Of a stretch of DNA of 64,000 bases, positions 51,480 through 62,714 are shown one piece after another; the first letter of the stretch is position 1; each line of letters starts with the position of its first letter. The notes under the pieces are model-generated. The model was not told the origin of the DNA. It ran no database searches and was given only the letters and a program-made list of their open reading frames with translations. Location of the stretch: assembly GCA_009760855.2 (NCBI GenBank), contig WPIO01000006.1, forward strand, positions 11,637,501 through 11,701,500, in the 5' to 3' direction. Made by a program: the position numbers and the translations under genes. This DNA is from Cristatella mucedo. Taxonomy: Eukaryota > Bryozoa > Phylactolaemata > Cristatellidae.

Positions 51480-53870
51480 TATACTACTCAAAAGAGGGCA
51501 TGCTTAGCATGAGGTGTTATGTCACTATTGGTCAATACCTACGAGCGTGCCGTATTCGGTGGGTCAGTAGGGACCTCCCTGCATACTAAGTTTGCACTAT
51601 CAACCACTCGGCCTTCGAGACTGCGAGCTGAGAGTTTGAAGAGCTGATTAGCACTCGTAGTAGTAGCTTACTCGCCGAGCCTCAGCATGAAGTGAAAAGT
51701 CGACCGTCATCGGTTGCTAAGTTACCCACCGCATCCACGGGTTCCGTAACCGCAGTTCCGGTTACATGCCGCCTAGCTTGCATGCTACTTAATCGGCACC
51801 GAAAAGACAGCACTTGTTCTGAGGAGCTGAAGAAGAAAAACGGCCAGTAAATGAAGCATCTGAATAGACTCCCAGTCGCAGTCGGCCGGCAAATGCTAAA
51901 CATACTCGATTTAGCCCAACTGCTTCTACTCGGCCGTCCTCGAGCATGAATGAACCTTTCCAATGCCGCCTATCAAACTTCCGGTCGCTAAAATTCGAGA
52001 GATTAGTTATCCGCAATCGTGTTGTCCAGGAGAAGCGAGAAGATGCATTTCTGTTGGCCGAGGCGTGGACGATGCCCTGCCCTGACGATCTGATGTTGGC
52101 TTACCTGAGACCGCACAACCCTGGTGCTCACTCGTACAGTCCTTTCGGTCTGACAGTGTGGGTAGCAGGGTTCTGTGGTTGGGCATGAATTGCTTGCTTG
52201 GCTGTACGACCAGCAGTTTTTGCATGGATCGTCGTTTGAATCATTTACTACCAGATTCCCGTCAAAGACTGTGCCTCTCAAAGTTTTAACGGCAGTAAAA
52301 CTAGTAATAATACATTATAATAATAGTAAATTTGTTATAGCGCCCTCAGAGAACTCAATCTATTTATAGGCACTTTAAATTTGCTGCAAAAGAAGCATGA
52401 TCGAGTGGTTAGTGGTATCACGCTAAACGAAAACAAGCATAACATGATTAGATGCGATGTGCGCAGTTTTGATTTACCAACATCCTTCGGGCTGTCTAAC
52501 CTTGTTTATTGAGGAATGTTTGAAGCTCCTTGCTAAAATATTTGTTGTGACAGGCTCTTAATGATTTCAATAGACTTCAACATTCACGTTCACAGCTCTA
52601 GCCAAAGTCAGGTCAGCTCATTTCTTATCTGTCCGGAGAACTTTGGTTTGGTCCAACACGGTAATCATACCACCCATACCGGTGGCTCAATCATACCACT
52701 CATATCGGTGGCCGTATCCCGGATCTCGTTGCCGCAAAGAATGTCTGCCCTGCTGACCTTGCTGTGCACCTACCTACCATCTCGGATTGTCGCTCAGTCT
52801 CGTTTACTGTTCTCGTCCCGTTGAACGTACAGGTTGACTTTGAGTTTGTCCTTGGACGAAACTTGAAAGCACCGACTCGGAGACTTTTTTGAAATTTACT
52901 TGTGAGGCAGGTCTTCACAATCCGCGACCAGACTCGACCGACAGCCTCGATACCCTCGGTGATGCAGCTGATATGAAACTTTGAAGTGCCCTTGATGACC
53001 ATGCTCCCGTACATTCTGTCCGTGTACAGAGTCACAGAGATTCCTTTTAATTGTCAAAAAACTTGGTTAAGACGCTAATGTCAAGTGCAGGCTTGAAGGA
53101 TACTTTAAGAAGTCCGGGTCTGACAAGGAGCTCGCCAATTTCAAAAACTTTCTCCGGAAATCTAAACCCGGAAGCTTATAAGAGCGAGGGATTCATTTTC
53201 ATTTTTGAAAGATAAAGTTCTGCCAGTTAGACCAAAACAAATTTTTAAGACGGTGACTCAGTCGCTTTCAGCCTTTAAAGGTTTCACTTCCCAGATCTAA
53301 AGGCTTGGCCGACAAGTTTCCAGCCTTCCTCGTTGCTAAAATTACAAATATTCGTGCCGCCATAAAGACCCATCCGACTAAATCAGTCGTAGAGTCACAA
53401 TCTGTGACCTCCCTGAAGAGATTATCTGAGGGTTTTGCACGGCAGTGGCTATAAACCAATAAATTCTATTAAAATAGTTTTCTCGCGAAGACCATATGCC
53501 ATCCCCTCTACGGTCGTCAGTTGCAGAAAAAGTAAGCAGAGCCATATCTCAAGGTTTTTAATGCTTCTCTGGATAACGGGTTTTTCGCAAGACCCACAAA
53601 TTGGCCATCGTTTGACCGATATTTAAAAAGCCTTGATTGAATTCAGAGATCCTGTAAAACTGTCGACCAAATTTATCTTCTTTATCTGCTCCGAAGTATC
53701 TTGAAAAATCATCGCTGAGCAGCACACATTGAAAATGACTAACTGTCACAAAATTTCAGTCGGGATTCAAGCGACACCCCTCTATTGAAACTGCTCTCCT
53801 CTGTATAATCAAGGATATCCTATGCAGCAACAATGGCGGTACACGTCACTGATCTTGCCTTGCAGGATCT
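51480..53870 (+). mobile_element. LINE-B copy, 5' region to RT, with two LINE-A insertions
   Basis: It aligns with 43040-45165: 5' region, endonuclease remnant (SIDFNIHVHSS, ENFGLVQHGNHT), spacer and RT entry (FQSGFKRHPSIETALLCIIK). It is heavily broken. It resumes after the second insertion at 55191-55260 with LLERLRTTVILADEP. Confidence 0.75.
52305..52465 (-). mobile_element. LINE-A 3' end inserted in LINE-B endonuclease region
   Basis: The AAT-type tail, GCGCCCTCAGAGAACTCAAT and a little 3' UTR interrupt a segment that is contiguous at 43815-43860. Confidence 0.7.
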
Positions 53871-53872
53871 AT

Positions 53873-55190
53873 TAATAATAATAATAATATTGCACTTGAT
53901 AAAGCGCCCTCAGAGAACTTAATCTCCTTCTAGGCGCTTTACATTTGCTGCAAAGTGATACGCAATAGAATAGTAAGTAAAATCATGCTTGAAAAACAAA
54001 CAAAATGAATAACATGGTTAGGGGTTACATGCACTGGGTCAGCATGCAAATGTGGTTAGTGGCAGCATGAACAGTGTCAGCACGCATAAGCACATCGAGG
54101 ACGAATCACAAGGACCCACTAAATGCTGTCCTAAATAGGTATGTTTTTAAGTTTCTTTTAAATGTGGTCAGGTCAGGGGATGTTCTGATGCAGGTCGGGA
54201 GGGAGTTCCAGGCTGTGGGAGCATACGAGCTAAATGCACGGTCTCCAAAGGATTTAAGGTTTGTACGAGGTATTTCTAGACTGTTGGATTCCGAAAAGCG
54301 AGTGGTACGATGCTTTGCCTGATGGGGTAGTGTATCTGAAAGATAGGCTGGAGCCATAGAATGAAGAGACCTAAAAGTGAGCGACAAAACCTTGAAGTCA
54401 ATCCGTTGCTTGACTGGTAACCAGTGCAGGTCGGCGAGAAGTGGAGTAATGTGGCAACTGCGACGCTCACGACAGACAAGCCTAGCTGCAGAGTTTTGCA
54501 CCAGCTGCAATCGCCTGATCGCACATGCTGGTAGGCCAGTAAGCAGTGAGTTGCAGAAGTCGAGACGAGATGTCACGAATGCATGGACCAACTTGGACGT
54601 GGTATCCTTATCTAAACAAGCCCTAATTTTAGCAATGTTATGAAGCTGAAAATAGGCTGATTTGACTGTGGAGCTGATGTGGTCGTCTAACGAGAGGTCG
54701 CTTTGGAATATGACACCTAGATTTCGAGCTGATGCAACTGGAGATATGCTGGCAGAGCCAATTTTGAAAGTCAGCCTTTCCAATTTCTGAATAACACTAG
54801 GTTTGCCCATAACTAGTAAGTTAGTTTTATCATCGTTTAGTTTTAGAAAATTTGCTGCCATCCATGATCGGATGTCATCAATGCATGCAGCAAGTGAGTT
54901 GAGAGAATTTGAGGTGCTCGAAGGCTGGGAGGGATCAAAGCAAAGGTACAACTGAGTGTCATCCGCATAGAAGTGAAAGCCTAGATTGTGCTTGGCAATC
55001 ACATCAGCGAGAGGGAGAGTATAAACGGTGAAAAGGACCGGACCTAGCACAGAGCCCTGAGGTACTCCATATTTTAGAGGTACTTCAGATGATCTTTGTC
55101 CATTCACGTCAACACTCTGGAGTCTCCCACTGAGATAGGACCTGAACCACTGCAGAGCAGTGCCAGTGATGCCCAGGCGTGTTTTGTCAT
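53873..55190 (-). mobile_element. Best-preserved LINE-A copy, intact RT C-terminal half
   Basis: The minus strand is open from the truncated left end (RLGITGTALQWFRSYLSGRL) to the natural stop after TAFSGSL at 54106, over 350 codons without a break. It holds GVPQGSVLGPVLF, the FYADDTQLY catalytic motif (about 54958-54972), LKLNDDKTNLLVMG and the family C-terminal region. The 3' UTR, stem-loop and (ATT)n tail follow. Possible 5-bp target duplication ATTAA (53871-53875 and 55191-55195) lies in LINE-B RT. It is 5'-truncated, so it lacks the endonuclease and RT palm start and cannot move alone. It is the youngest-looking insertion. Confidence 0.92.
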
Positions 55191-55260
55191 ATTAACCCCG
55201 CCATTCTACTTGAACGACTGAGAACGACAGTCATTCTGGCAGATGAGCCACTGGCGTGGT
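55191..55260 (+). mobile_element. LINE-B continuation after LINE-A insertion
   Basis: Reading ILLERLRTTVILADEPLAWF matches the LINE RT segment after motif A and continues the copy interrupted at 53870. Homology fades after about 55260. Confidence 0.6.
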
Positions 55261-56765
55261 TCAAATCGTAACCCGGCTTCACCACCCCTTCAAAGTCCCT
55301 CCGACGAATGCATTAATTTTCAACGGTATGAATCTCACTGCAGTAGCCATGAATTAACGGTAAACATGAAAGAAGTAGCGTAAAAAATAAGAGTGCCTCA
55401 TGAGTCCGGCCAGCAAGAAAGAAATGAGAGCGAAGCTGGCTGTACAGTCGTGACGTCGCCTCCTCTTACCTCAAGAGAAAAACTAGGGCTGCAATCAGTC
55501 TGCTGTCGCCATTGCCAATGCTCGGCCTACTTCGCGGCCTCGACCGTTGGGCACGGCAGACGACTTTCTTGTCATGACTGTTTGCATGTTTGCATTTACT
55601 CCGGAAAAGTCAAAGCTTTGCCCTCTGCTTGCGTACCGTAGCACTGCAACGCCTCAAATCCTCAGGTCGAGACTCGGAATAACGAAATGCCCGGATGCAA
55701 GTACTTTCGCCACGTTTATTCCAGCCAACGTCTCTAGAATCTTGTAAATGCTGCTTATTAAAAATTGATTAAGCTGGTAATTAAATAAGGAAACCGATCG
55801 CTTATTTATCCGAAGCTCTTTTCTGGACCACGGTAACTATTTGAACTAGATTTATTCGTCTTACCTGAGCATCAGTCAAAAGAGTTAGCACAGCACGCAG
55901 TTAGGAGAATTGCGGGCCACATGCCTGGCCGTGACATTGACACAAATTTTCAAAACCACTCGCTAGGCGGCCACTGTACCATATTTTGCCGAAAGTAAGA
56001 TCTAACTGGAAAAACCTAGCATTTTTTTCTGGATCTCTCTGTAATACATGCCCTACGCAAAAAATTAGCCTCAATTAAATAGGAAAGTGAGAAAGTCGGA
56101 TTTTTTCTCGTGGCCTTAACATAAAGCCGCACACAGATAGAAAGCGAATGAAGCAATCTAATTAAAGGTTCACAATAGAGCTACACTTGATTTCATTGTA
56201 GATTTAAAGGGAATAGTATTTACTCCAAGGCATGATGCGTGCGCAAAGAAACAGCTATGCCAAAGAGTAAAGGGAAGGAATCGGGAAGAAATACCGAGAA
56301 TCTTCACCCAGAATCTTTGAGGGGATTACTTGAAAAAGATGGAGCTTGATCTCAAAATGGTTTGGAAATGGCGAGCTTAGTACGGTAACGCAGTCAACAG
56401 GTTCGCGAGGGAGATTCTAGGAAGTGAAAGTGAAGATCATGTACGCAACCAGTAATTGCTGAGCTGAAGGACAACATTTTGAATGGATTGCTGACAAGCG
56501 AGCAAAGGGTTTGGCTTTCAGCAGAGCTTATAGTCAAGCAATTGCCATTTAACTTGTCACACCCGTTATAGATATCCCCAGAAGAATTCAAATCATCACC
56601 ATGCTAGCTGGATGGCTTTTTTCTAAGCGGTATGGACTGTCTTTAAGAAGGTCAGCACAACTGCTTGAGGAAGAAGATACCTAAGTTATTAAACGCGCAG
56701 TTCCATCAAAATACTTTGTTGACGGCATCGAATTTTCATTTTCAAAATAGCAAATTTCCGTAAGA
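55261..56765. other. Unassigned AT-rich stretch
   Basis: No repeats of the families above and no credible coding sequence were seen. Confidence 0.5.
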
Positions 56766-58786
56766 ATAATTATTATAATAACAGTAATACGCTTGATAAA
56801 GAGAACTTAATCTCTTTCTAGGCGCTTTACATTTGCTGCAAAGGAAACACGACCGAATAATGACTGTTATCATGCTTGATAAACAACATGAATAACATGG
56901 TTAGGGGTGACATCCATGGGGTGAAAACATGGTTAGCATGCAAGTGTGGTTAGTGGCAGCATGCAACAGTGTCAGCACGCATAAGCACATAAAAAACGAA
57001 TCACATGGAGCCAATAAATGCTGTCGCAAATAGTTGCGTTTTTAATTTCTTTTTAAATATGGTCAAGTCAGGGGATGTCATGACGAAAGTCTGGAGTGAG
57101 TTCCAGGCTTTGGAACCATAAAAGCTAAAGGCGCGGTCTACAACGGATTTGAGGTTTCTATGAAGTATAGGTAAGCAGTTAGATTCCAAAAAAGTGGGCG
57201 GTACGATGCTAAGCCTGGTTGGGGTGTAGATCTGATAAGTAGGCTGGAACCAAAGAATGAAGAGACCTAAAATTGAGCGACAAAACCTTAAAGCCAATCC
57301 GTTGCTTGAGTGGTAGCCAATGCAGGTCGGCGAGAGGTGGTGTGATGTGGCATATGCGACACTCAAGACAGAAAAGCCTGGCTTCAGAGTTTTACACTAG
57401 CTGTAAGCGCCTGATTGCACATGCCGGTAGGTCAGCAAACAGTGAGTTACAGAAGTCAAGACGGTATGTCACAAATGCAGGACTAACTTAGATGTCGTAT
57501 CCTTGTCTAAACAAGCCCGAATCTTAGCAGTGTTATGTAGCTGAAAGTAGGCAAACTTGACTGTGGAGCTGATGTAGTCGTCTAACGGAAGGTGACTAGG
57601 AAACATGACACAGATTTCCGGCAGTTTCAACAGGAGATATGCTGGCATATCCAATTTTGAGCGTTAACCTTTCCAATATATGAATCACACTTAGTTTTCT
57701 CATAACTAATAAGTTAGTTTTATAATTATTTAGTTTAAGAAAGTTTGCTGCCATCCAAGTGCGGATGTCGTCAATACATGCAGCAGGGGAGTTGAGAGAA
57801 TTCGAAGTGCTCGAGGGCTGAGAGGGATCAAAGCAAAGGTGCAACTGAATGCCATCCGCATAGAAGTGAAAGCCGAGATTGTGCTTGGCAATCACACCGA
57901 AAAAAGGCAAGTATAGAACGTTAAACAAACCAGACCAAGCACGGAGCCCAGAATTACCTCACATTGCTGAAGTTCCTCGGATGATATTTGTCCATTTACA
58001 TCAATACTTTGGAGAATCCCACTTAGATAGAACCTAGATCATTGCAGATGGCTGCCAGTGATGCCCTGGCGAGATGAGAGGCGCTCAAGAAGAACTTGGG
58101 GATCAATAGTATCACAATCTGCTAAGAGATCGAGAAAAACAAGCAGAGATACTATACCCATGTCAGAATTCCTTAGTAGGTCTCTGTATACCCGAATCAA
58201 CGCTGAGTTTATAGAATGATTAGCTCTAAAGCCAGACTATATCTTATTAGCAAGGTTTGAAGTTTCAACATATGAGTTCAGCTGGTTTGTCACGACTCAT
58301 TTCAGTGTCTTTGATAGAAATGGTAGAAGAGAGACTAGGCGGTAGTTACTCAAGTTCACTTGGTCTAGTGTAGCTTTCATGAGTAGTGGCCTGACTACAG
58401 CTTTTTTGAAAGGTGCTGGGACATGACCTGAGTCAAATGGCATATTAATGATGTTAATTATGCATGACAGCATAAGATCAAAGCAACCTAGGAGCAGGAC
58501 AGTGGGAATAGAGTCCAAAGGACTTGTCGTCTTCTTCGAGTGAGATCTGAGCTTCAGGACGAGGTCACCTGTGACCTGCTTGAATGTAGACATTGCGGTG
58601 CTGCAAGGAATCGAGGGACAGCATTCTAGGGGGATGCTGCCATCGCAGGGATGGACTCCCTGATCTTGTCTATCTTCTGGACAAAGAATCGAGAGAAGCG
58701 ATCAGCTAGATCATCACAAGGATCATCAGGTAAGGAGCTAGTCTGAGAGTGGTTGAAGAGATTGTTGATCGTCGATATCAGCATAA
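56766..58786 (-). mobile_element. Long decayed LINE-A copy
   Basis: The left end has the tail and stem-loop. On the minus strand it reads the C-terminus (broken), FHFYADGIQLHLCFDPSQPS (YADD changed to YADG), and the RT entry SNYRLVSLLPFLSKTLK at about 58300-58350. It runs to the spacer region at 58786. Multiple stops are present. Confidence 0.82.
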
Positions 58787-58999
58787 CGATTGCTGAGAGC
58801 TAAACTGCGGTGTTTATAGGTAACTTATCTCAAATTAAACTAGTTCTGAAGGGCGCTTCATCAATTTGCATTCCTGGTACCGATTACGACTTCTTAATCA
58901 TTGCTAAGGGCTAGAACAATGAGATTGAACGTTTTTTTGAGTATTTACTTACTTGAAACCAAAAAGGGAGGTGGGAAAACTTTATACAATATCACTTTT

Positions 59000-59440
59000 T
59001 GAGTGGCGGTCAAGGAGGTCTGCTACTCGGAGATTCAGCCAGAACTCGCCGCACTAAAGGCATGAAGAAATCTCTTGGAGAGAGAATACAAGATGAAATA
59101 ATATTTCCAACAGGATATGACTATCTCAAAACTCGTTATATTGCAATGAAAGTCATTCAAGGATCATTTGCGGATGGAAATCAATGACTACATTCAAACT
59201 AGAGGCAAAGAGAAATCAGCGAGAAGACTTGGTGAAGCCGAGCCTGCAAGAAGTCGTCACTTGGGTGAAGCATTCACATAAGCAATCACTGAAAGCTGTA
59301 TTGCTAATGCATAAAGAGCAGCCTATATGGCCAAGAAGTACACAGTCCTTATTTAGGGACGGCTCTATAGCTGGGCATGCGAGATTGGGGCCAACGATTC
59401 TACAGCGAATTAATTCGCAATAAGTTCCGGAAGGAATTCG
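59000..59440 (+). pseudogene. Possible remnant of a pogo/Tigger-type transposase end
   Basis: Frames near 59170-59280 give MEINDYIQTRGKEK and KPSLQEVVTWVKHSHKQSLK. These resemble the C-terminal segment of DDE/pogo-like proteins, where a PS(L)..V..WV motif is followed by a serine-phenylalanine-cysteine motif that is missing here. The frame is broken and no inverted repeats were found. It is a weak match made by eye. Confidence 0.28.
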
Positions 59441-59569
59441 CGGCCTTGCAGATTTTAGTTCACAAAGGAATGAATAATTGCAGTTGTTTAACATAAAAAA
59501 TAAGAAGTGCCCGCTGGTAGTGCCACGAGCGCAGCATATGCCGTTGGAGCGCTCGAGACAAGCGAAATA

Positions 59570-59721
<152 letters not shown>

Positions 59722-60208
59722 GGGGAGCAGCGAGGTGGGCGGCGCAGCCGGGCGAATGCACCGCTCGCTGAGCATGCCCACGAAGGGTCGGTTGATTGTG
59801 CTGAGGCCTGCTCGTAAACCCCTGCAGCCCCAGTGTGACCGAGCTCCGCACTGGTTCGCCATCCGTCTCACCTAATTAAGTTCAATGAGTTGCGACGTTT
59901 CTAGCTCAAATGGATCTACCCTTCATCATAAATAGGTATGCACAGCAGTTCGGCCACTATCCGCGAGCTGCCGGACAAGCTACGGCCGCGCCTACAGCGA
60001 CGGTTCGGTGCTCAAATTGCGGCGTCGTAGAATGTACGCGGCACTTTTGCTATCACTATATCATCTAAGAGCTGGCAGCAGAAATGCAAGTAAGCAGCGC
60101 TGGCCACTGCCAATGACCGCTTCGCTGGCTTTGAGTTGGTACCCGACAGGTACATATCGCGGTCAGCGGAAGTGTTCTCGAGTTCTATGGCGTAGAATCT
60201 GCCTAGAG

Positions 60209-60394
60209 CAAGGTCTCCCAACCTTCCTAATGCCGCGAACCTTTAATACAGTTCCTCATGTTGTGGCGACGCCCAACCATAAAATTATTGTGCGCAAAAT
60301 GTGGAAATGCTTTTTTCCGAAGGTCTTAGGTGACCTTTGTAAAAGGGTCGTTCGACCCCCAAAGGGGTCGCGACCCGCAGGTCGAGAACGGCTG
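60209..60394. mobile_element. SPIN/URR1-like hAT MITE, 186 bp
   Basis: It is flanked by a perfect 8-bp duplication, GCCTAGAG (60201-60208 and 60395-60402). One end reads CAAGGTCTCCCAACCTTCC; the reverse complement of the other reads CAGCCGTTCTCGACCTGCG. Internal stretches such as TAATACAGTTCCTCATGTTG and GGGTCGTTCGACCCCCAAAG match from memory the SPIN (Space Invader) and rodent URR1 non-autonomous hAT elements. It has no coding capacity. Mobilisation would need a Buster-type hAT transposase, which I do not see here. Confidence 0.85.
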
Positions 60395-60719
60395 GCCTAG
60401 AGGAAGCAGTCTCGTTTCCGCGCCGCGATACGACGGCTGTGAGGCAGAAGGTAGGTTGGCTTCTGGAATGAGTGTTTGCCGCGTAGGATGTAAAGCGACT
60501 CCGCGTTTGTTGTAGCACGTCTGCTCTCTGCTATTCACAGCTCTCCTGATTCCAACGCGACAGCCCTGACGAGCATTGGAATTTAGCTTGCGGTGTTCAG
60601 GGAATGCATTCGGCTGACAGCCTATCGATACTTATTTTGTTTATGTATTGAAAAGCTAGTGTTTTCTTCCTTTTTCTCATTGAGTGAATTTCAAGCATTT
60701 ATAAGAAAGCTTAGACCAA

Positions 60720-60857
60720 ATGAAAGCCCTTATTCTTGCTAGTGGACATGGGACGCAGCTACGTCCGCTCATATTGAGCGTGCCGAAACCGCTGGTCGAA
60801 TTCGCCAACAAGCCGATGCTGCTGCATATAGTAGAAGCACTTGTTCAGATAATTACG
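60720..60857 (+). pseudogene. GMPPB-like first exon, probably decayed or a divergent paralogue
   Basis: The ORF starts [20 protein letters not shown] and continues [16 protein letters not shown] and VEALVQ. This is the N-terminal nucleotide-binding segment of mannose-1-phosphate guanylyltransferase beta, which makes GDP-mannose from mannose-1-phosphate and GTP. In the family the loop normally reads GGxGTRLRPLT; here G-G has become S-G, R is Q and T is I. The family match ends at Gln43 (60848), where the donor expected at the usual boundary reads ATAATT. A GT lies 9 nt further (60858), giving 46 codons. I found no later GMPPB exon in the remaining 3 kb. It may be a lone duplicated exon, a pseudogene, or exon 1 of a gene running off the window. 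Confidence 0.65.
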
Positions 60858-62118
60858 GTACGACCGCTGTGACTTCATTAATCGTCATCCGGTGGAGCAT
60901 ATCGCACTTTACAAGCCAGTATGTGTGCCACATGTTTTTGATCTGTCGCCTGACCCCTTCTGGTCGACTCTGGGCTATTAGTTCGCCATCGAAAGGCACT
61001 CAAAATGTGGCGGACTTAGTCGCCGCTATGTGGATCCTGGTGGTCAGGTCTCTAGTGCGGCCGGTTGCGTTTGTCGCTGGAAGAGCACGGAGTTGGTGTC
61101 TGCCACTCCACAGCGCGAACGAGCGCGCACGAGAGTGAGCCGTGAAGTCGAGCGTAAAGTAACCGTAAAGTCGGAAGGCGTATTTGACGCGCGCCGCCCT
61201 GAAGCGAGGGCCAGTATTTATTTCGCCGACCGCCGTGCAGCGGTCGCTCGCTGCGCTGCTTCGCCGACAAGTGTTCTCGTCCGTCGCAGCAGCGCGGAGG
61301 TCGTGACAGGCAGGACCGATGGGACACTCTGCGAGCTCTCGATTGGGCTTCCCGTCCGTCCGTCGACCGATCAAGGCTCGAACTACAGGCGAAAGGAAGG
61401 AAAGAAAAGCAAGCTCGCGAACAGAGGGGGAGCCGACGGGGGGGGGGGCTCGGAGAGCGAGCGTTCGAGGCTCGAGCTGGCGTCTGATGTGCAGGCGATG
61501 CCGCCGCCGCCACCGCTACTGCTGCAGGTGGCATTGACTAGGAGCTGCTAAACTGTTGCCGGGCGGTTTGCATCCGCGAGATGAGACGCGCGTGCCGGCT
61601 CGAATCCGAAGTCGGCGGCCGCGGAGTTGGGACGACCGCTTAGTAGTCAGGCGGCAGCGCTTACGTGGAGACTGCAATTGTCGTCCGTCGGGCAGCTGGC
61701 TGAGTCCGAGGCTTCGGAGAGTTCGGCGCGTCAGCCGGTCTCCGACAGAATGATCTCACCGGCTGCAAGGTCGAGCCAAGTCATGAACTCGCCGATATGG
61801 TGGTCGAGAGGCGCTCCACGCAGGTGGAGCGTACAGTCGGGATCGAGTTCCCGGTAATAGTAATGTAACCGCGGCAGCAGGTTAACGCTTTCCGCTAGAA
61901 GAGCTCATCGGCGGCGCACGCAGTCGATCACATCTAGTCCAAAGTGGACGGCGTGAGAGAGCGTTCGGTTAAATTCGAGCTATCAGAAGGCGTATTTTAC
62001 GTCGCCAGCCCGCCCCGTTGCCGCAGCGTCACCGAATCGTACAGATAGTTAACTAAGTCAGGGAACGTGGAGCTTACCGCGGGAGGGGGAGTTGGGGCTA
62101 AGGTGCCTGCATATCATG
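60858..62118. other. CpG-rich stretch after the GMPPB-like exon
   Basis: It is GC-rich with a G run near 61440. No second GMPPB exon was found. Long frames on both strands look compositional. Confidence 0.5.
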
Positions 62119-62126
62119 ACCTAGGG

Positions 62127-62530
62127 CAGGGGTCGGTCGGCAAATTTTTCGCACTACTAGGCCATTTCAGAAGGTCAAGAAGGCATGTTAGGCCAGACTA
62201 AACCACGCCCACTCCACAGGGCCCGGAGGGAGCGTGGCCAGACGAACAAGCGGTCACAACAGACGCACAAATGCAAACGGGAATTATAGGGGTAGATATT
62301 TATCATCCTTCCCCGGTCAGCCACTTTGGTGTTATACGAGCGCCTGATATCAGGTCTAAAAATAAACACAGGCCAGACAACTTGAGCTGCAACTTGCAGT
62401 AATGAATGGGAATAAAACCGTGACAACTAAATTAGGCCGGATGCAATAATAAGTAACTAGGGTCGTTAGGCCGGACTGGAGTACTAGCTAGGCCCTATCT
62501 AGCCTAAAGGCTGGAGTTTGCCGACCTCTG
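62127..62530. mobile_element. hAT-like MITE, 404 bp
   Basis: The ends are CAGGGGTCGGTCGGCAAAT and, as reverse complement, CAGAGGTCGGCAAACTCCA, typical of hAT terminal repeats. The flanking 8-mers are ACCTAGGG (62119-62126) and ATCTAGGG (62531-62538), one mismatch apart. The interior has repeated TAGGCC motifs and no transposase. Confidence 0.7.
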
Positions 62531-62599
62531 ATCTAGGGCGCATCTAGAGTCCAGCTTAAGGCTACTCTCAATTGCTCAACGGAAGAAGGGTATAGTAGC

Positions 62600-62714
62600 C
62601 ACTAAGTCCATTCATTTGATCATGCTTGCTTTACAGCATATGTAAAGTACCTAGCGAGAGATAACGTTCTCTAAAGGTGCTATTCAAATTTATCCTTATT
62701 ATTAGTATTATTCT
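62600..62714 (+). mobile_element. LINE-A 3' end fragment
   Basis: 3' UTR remnant, stem-loop (AGAGATAACGTTCTCTAAAG) and ATT-type tail are present. Confidence 0.65.
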
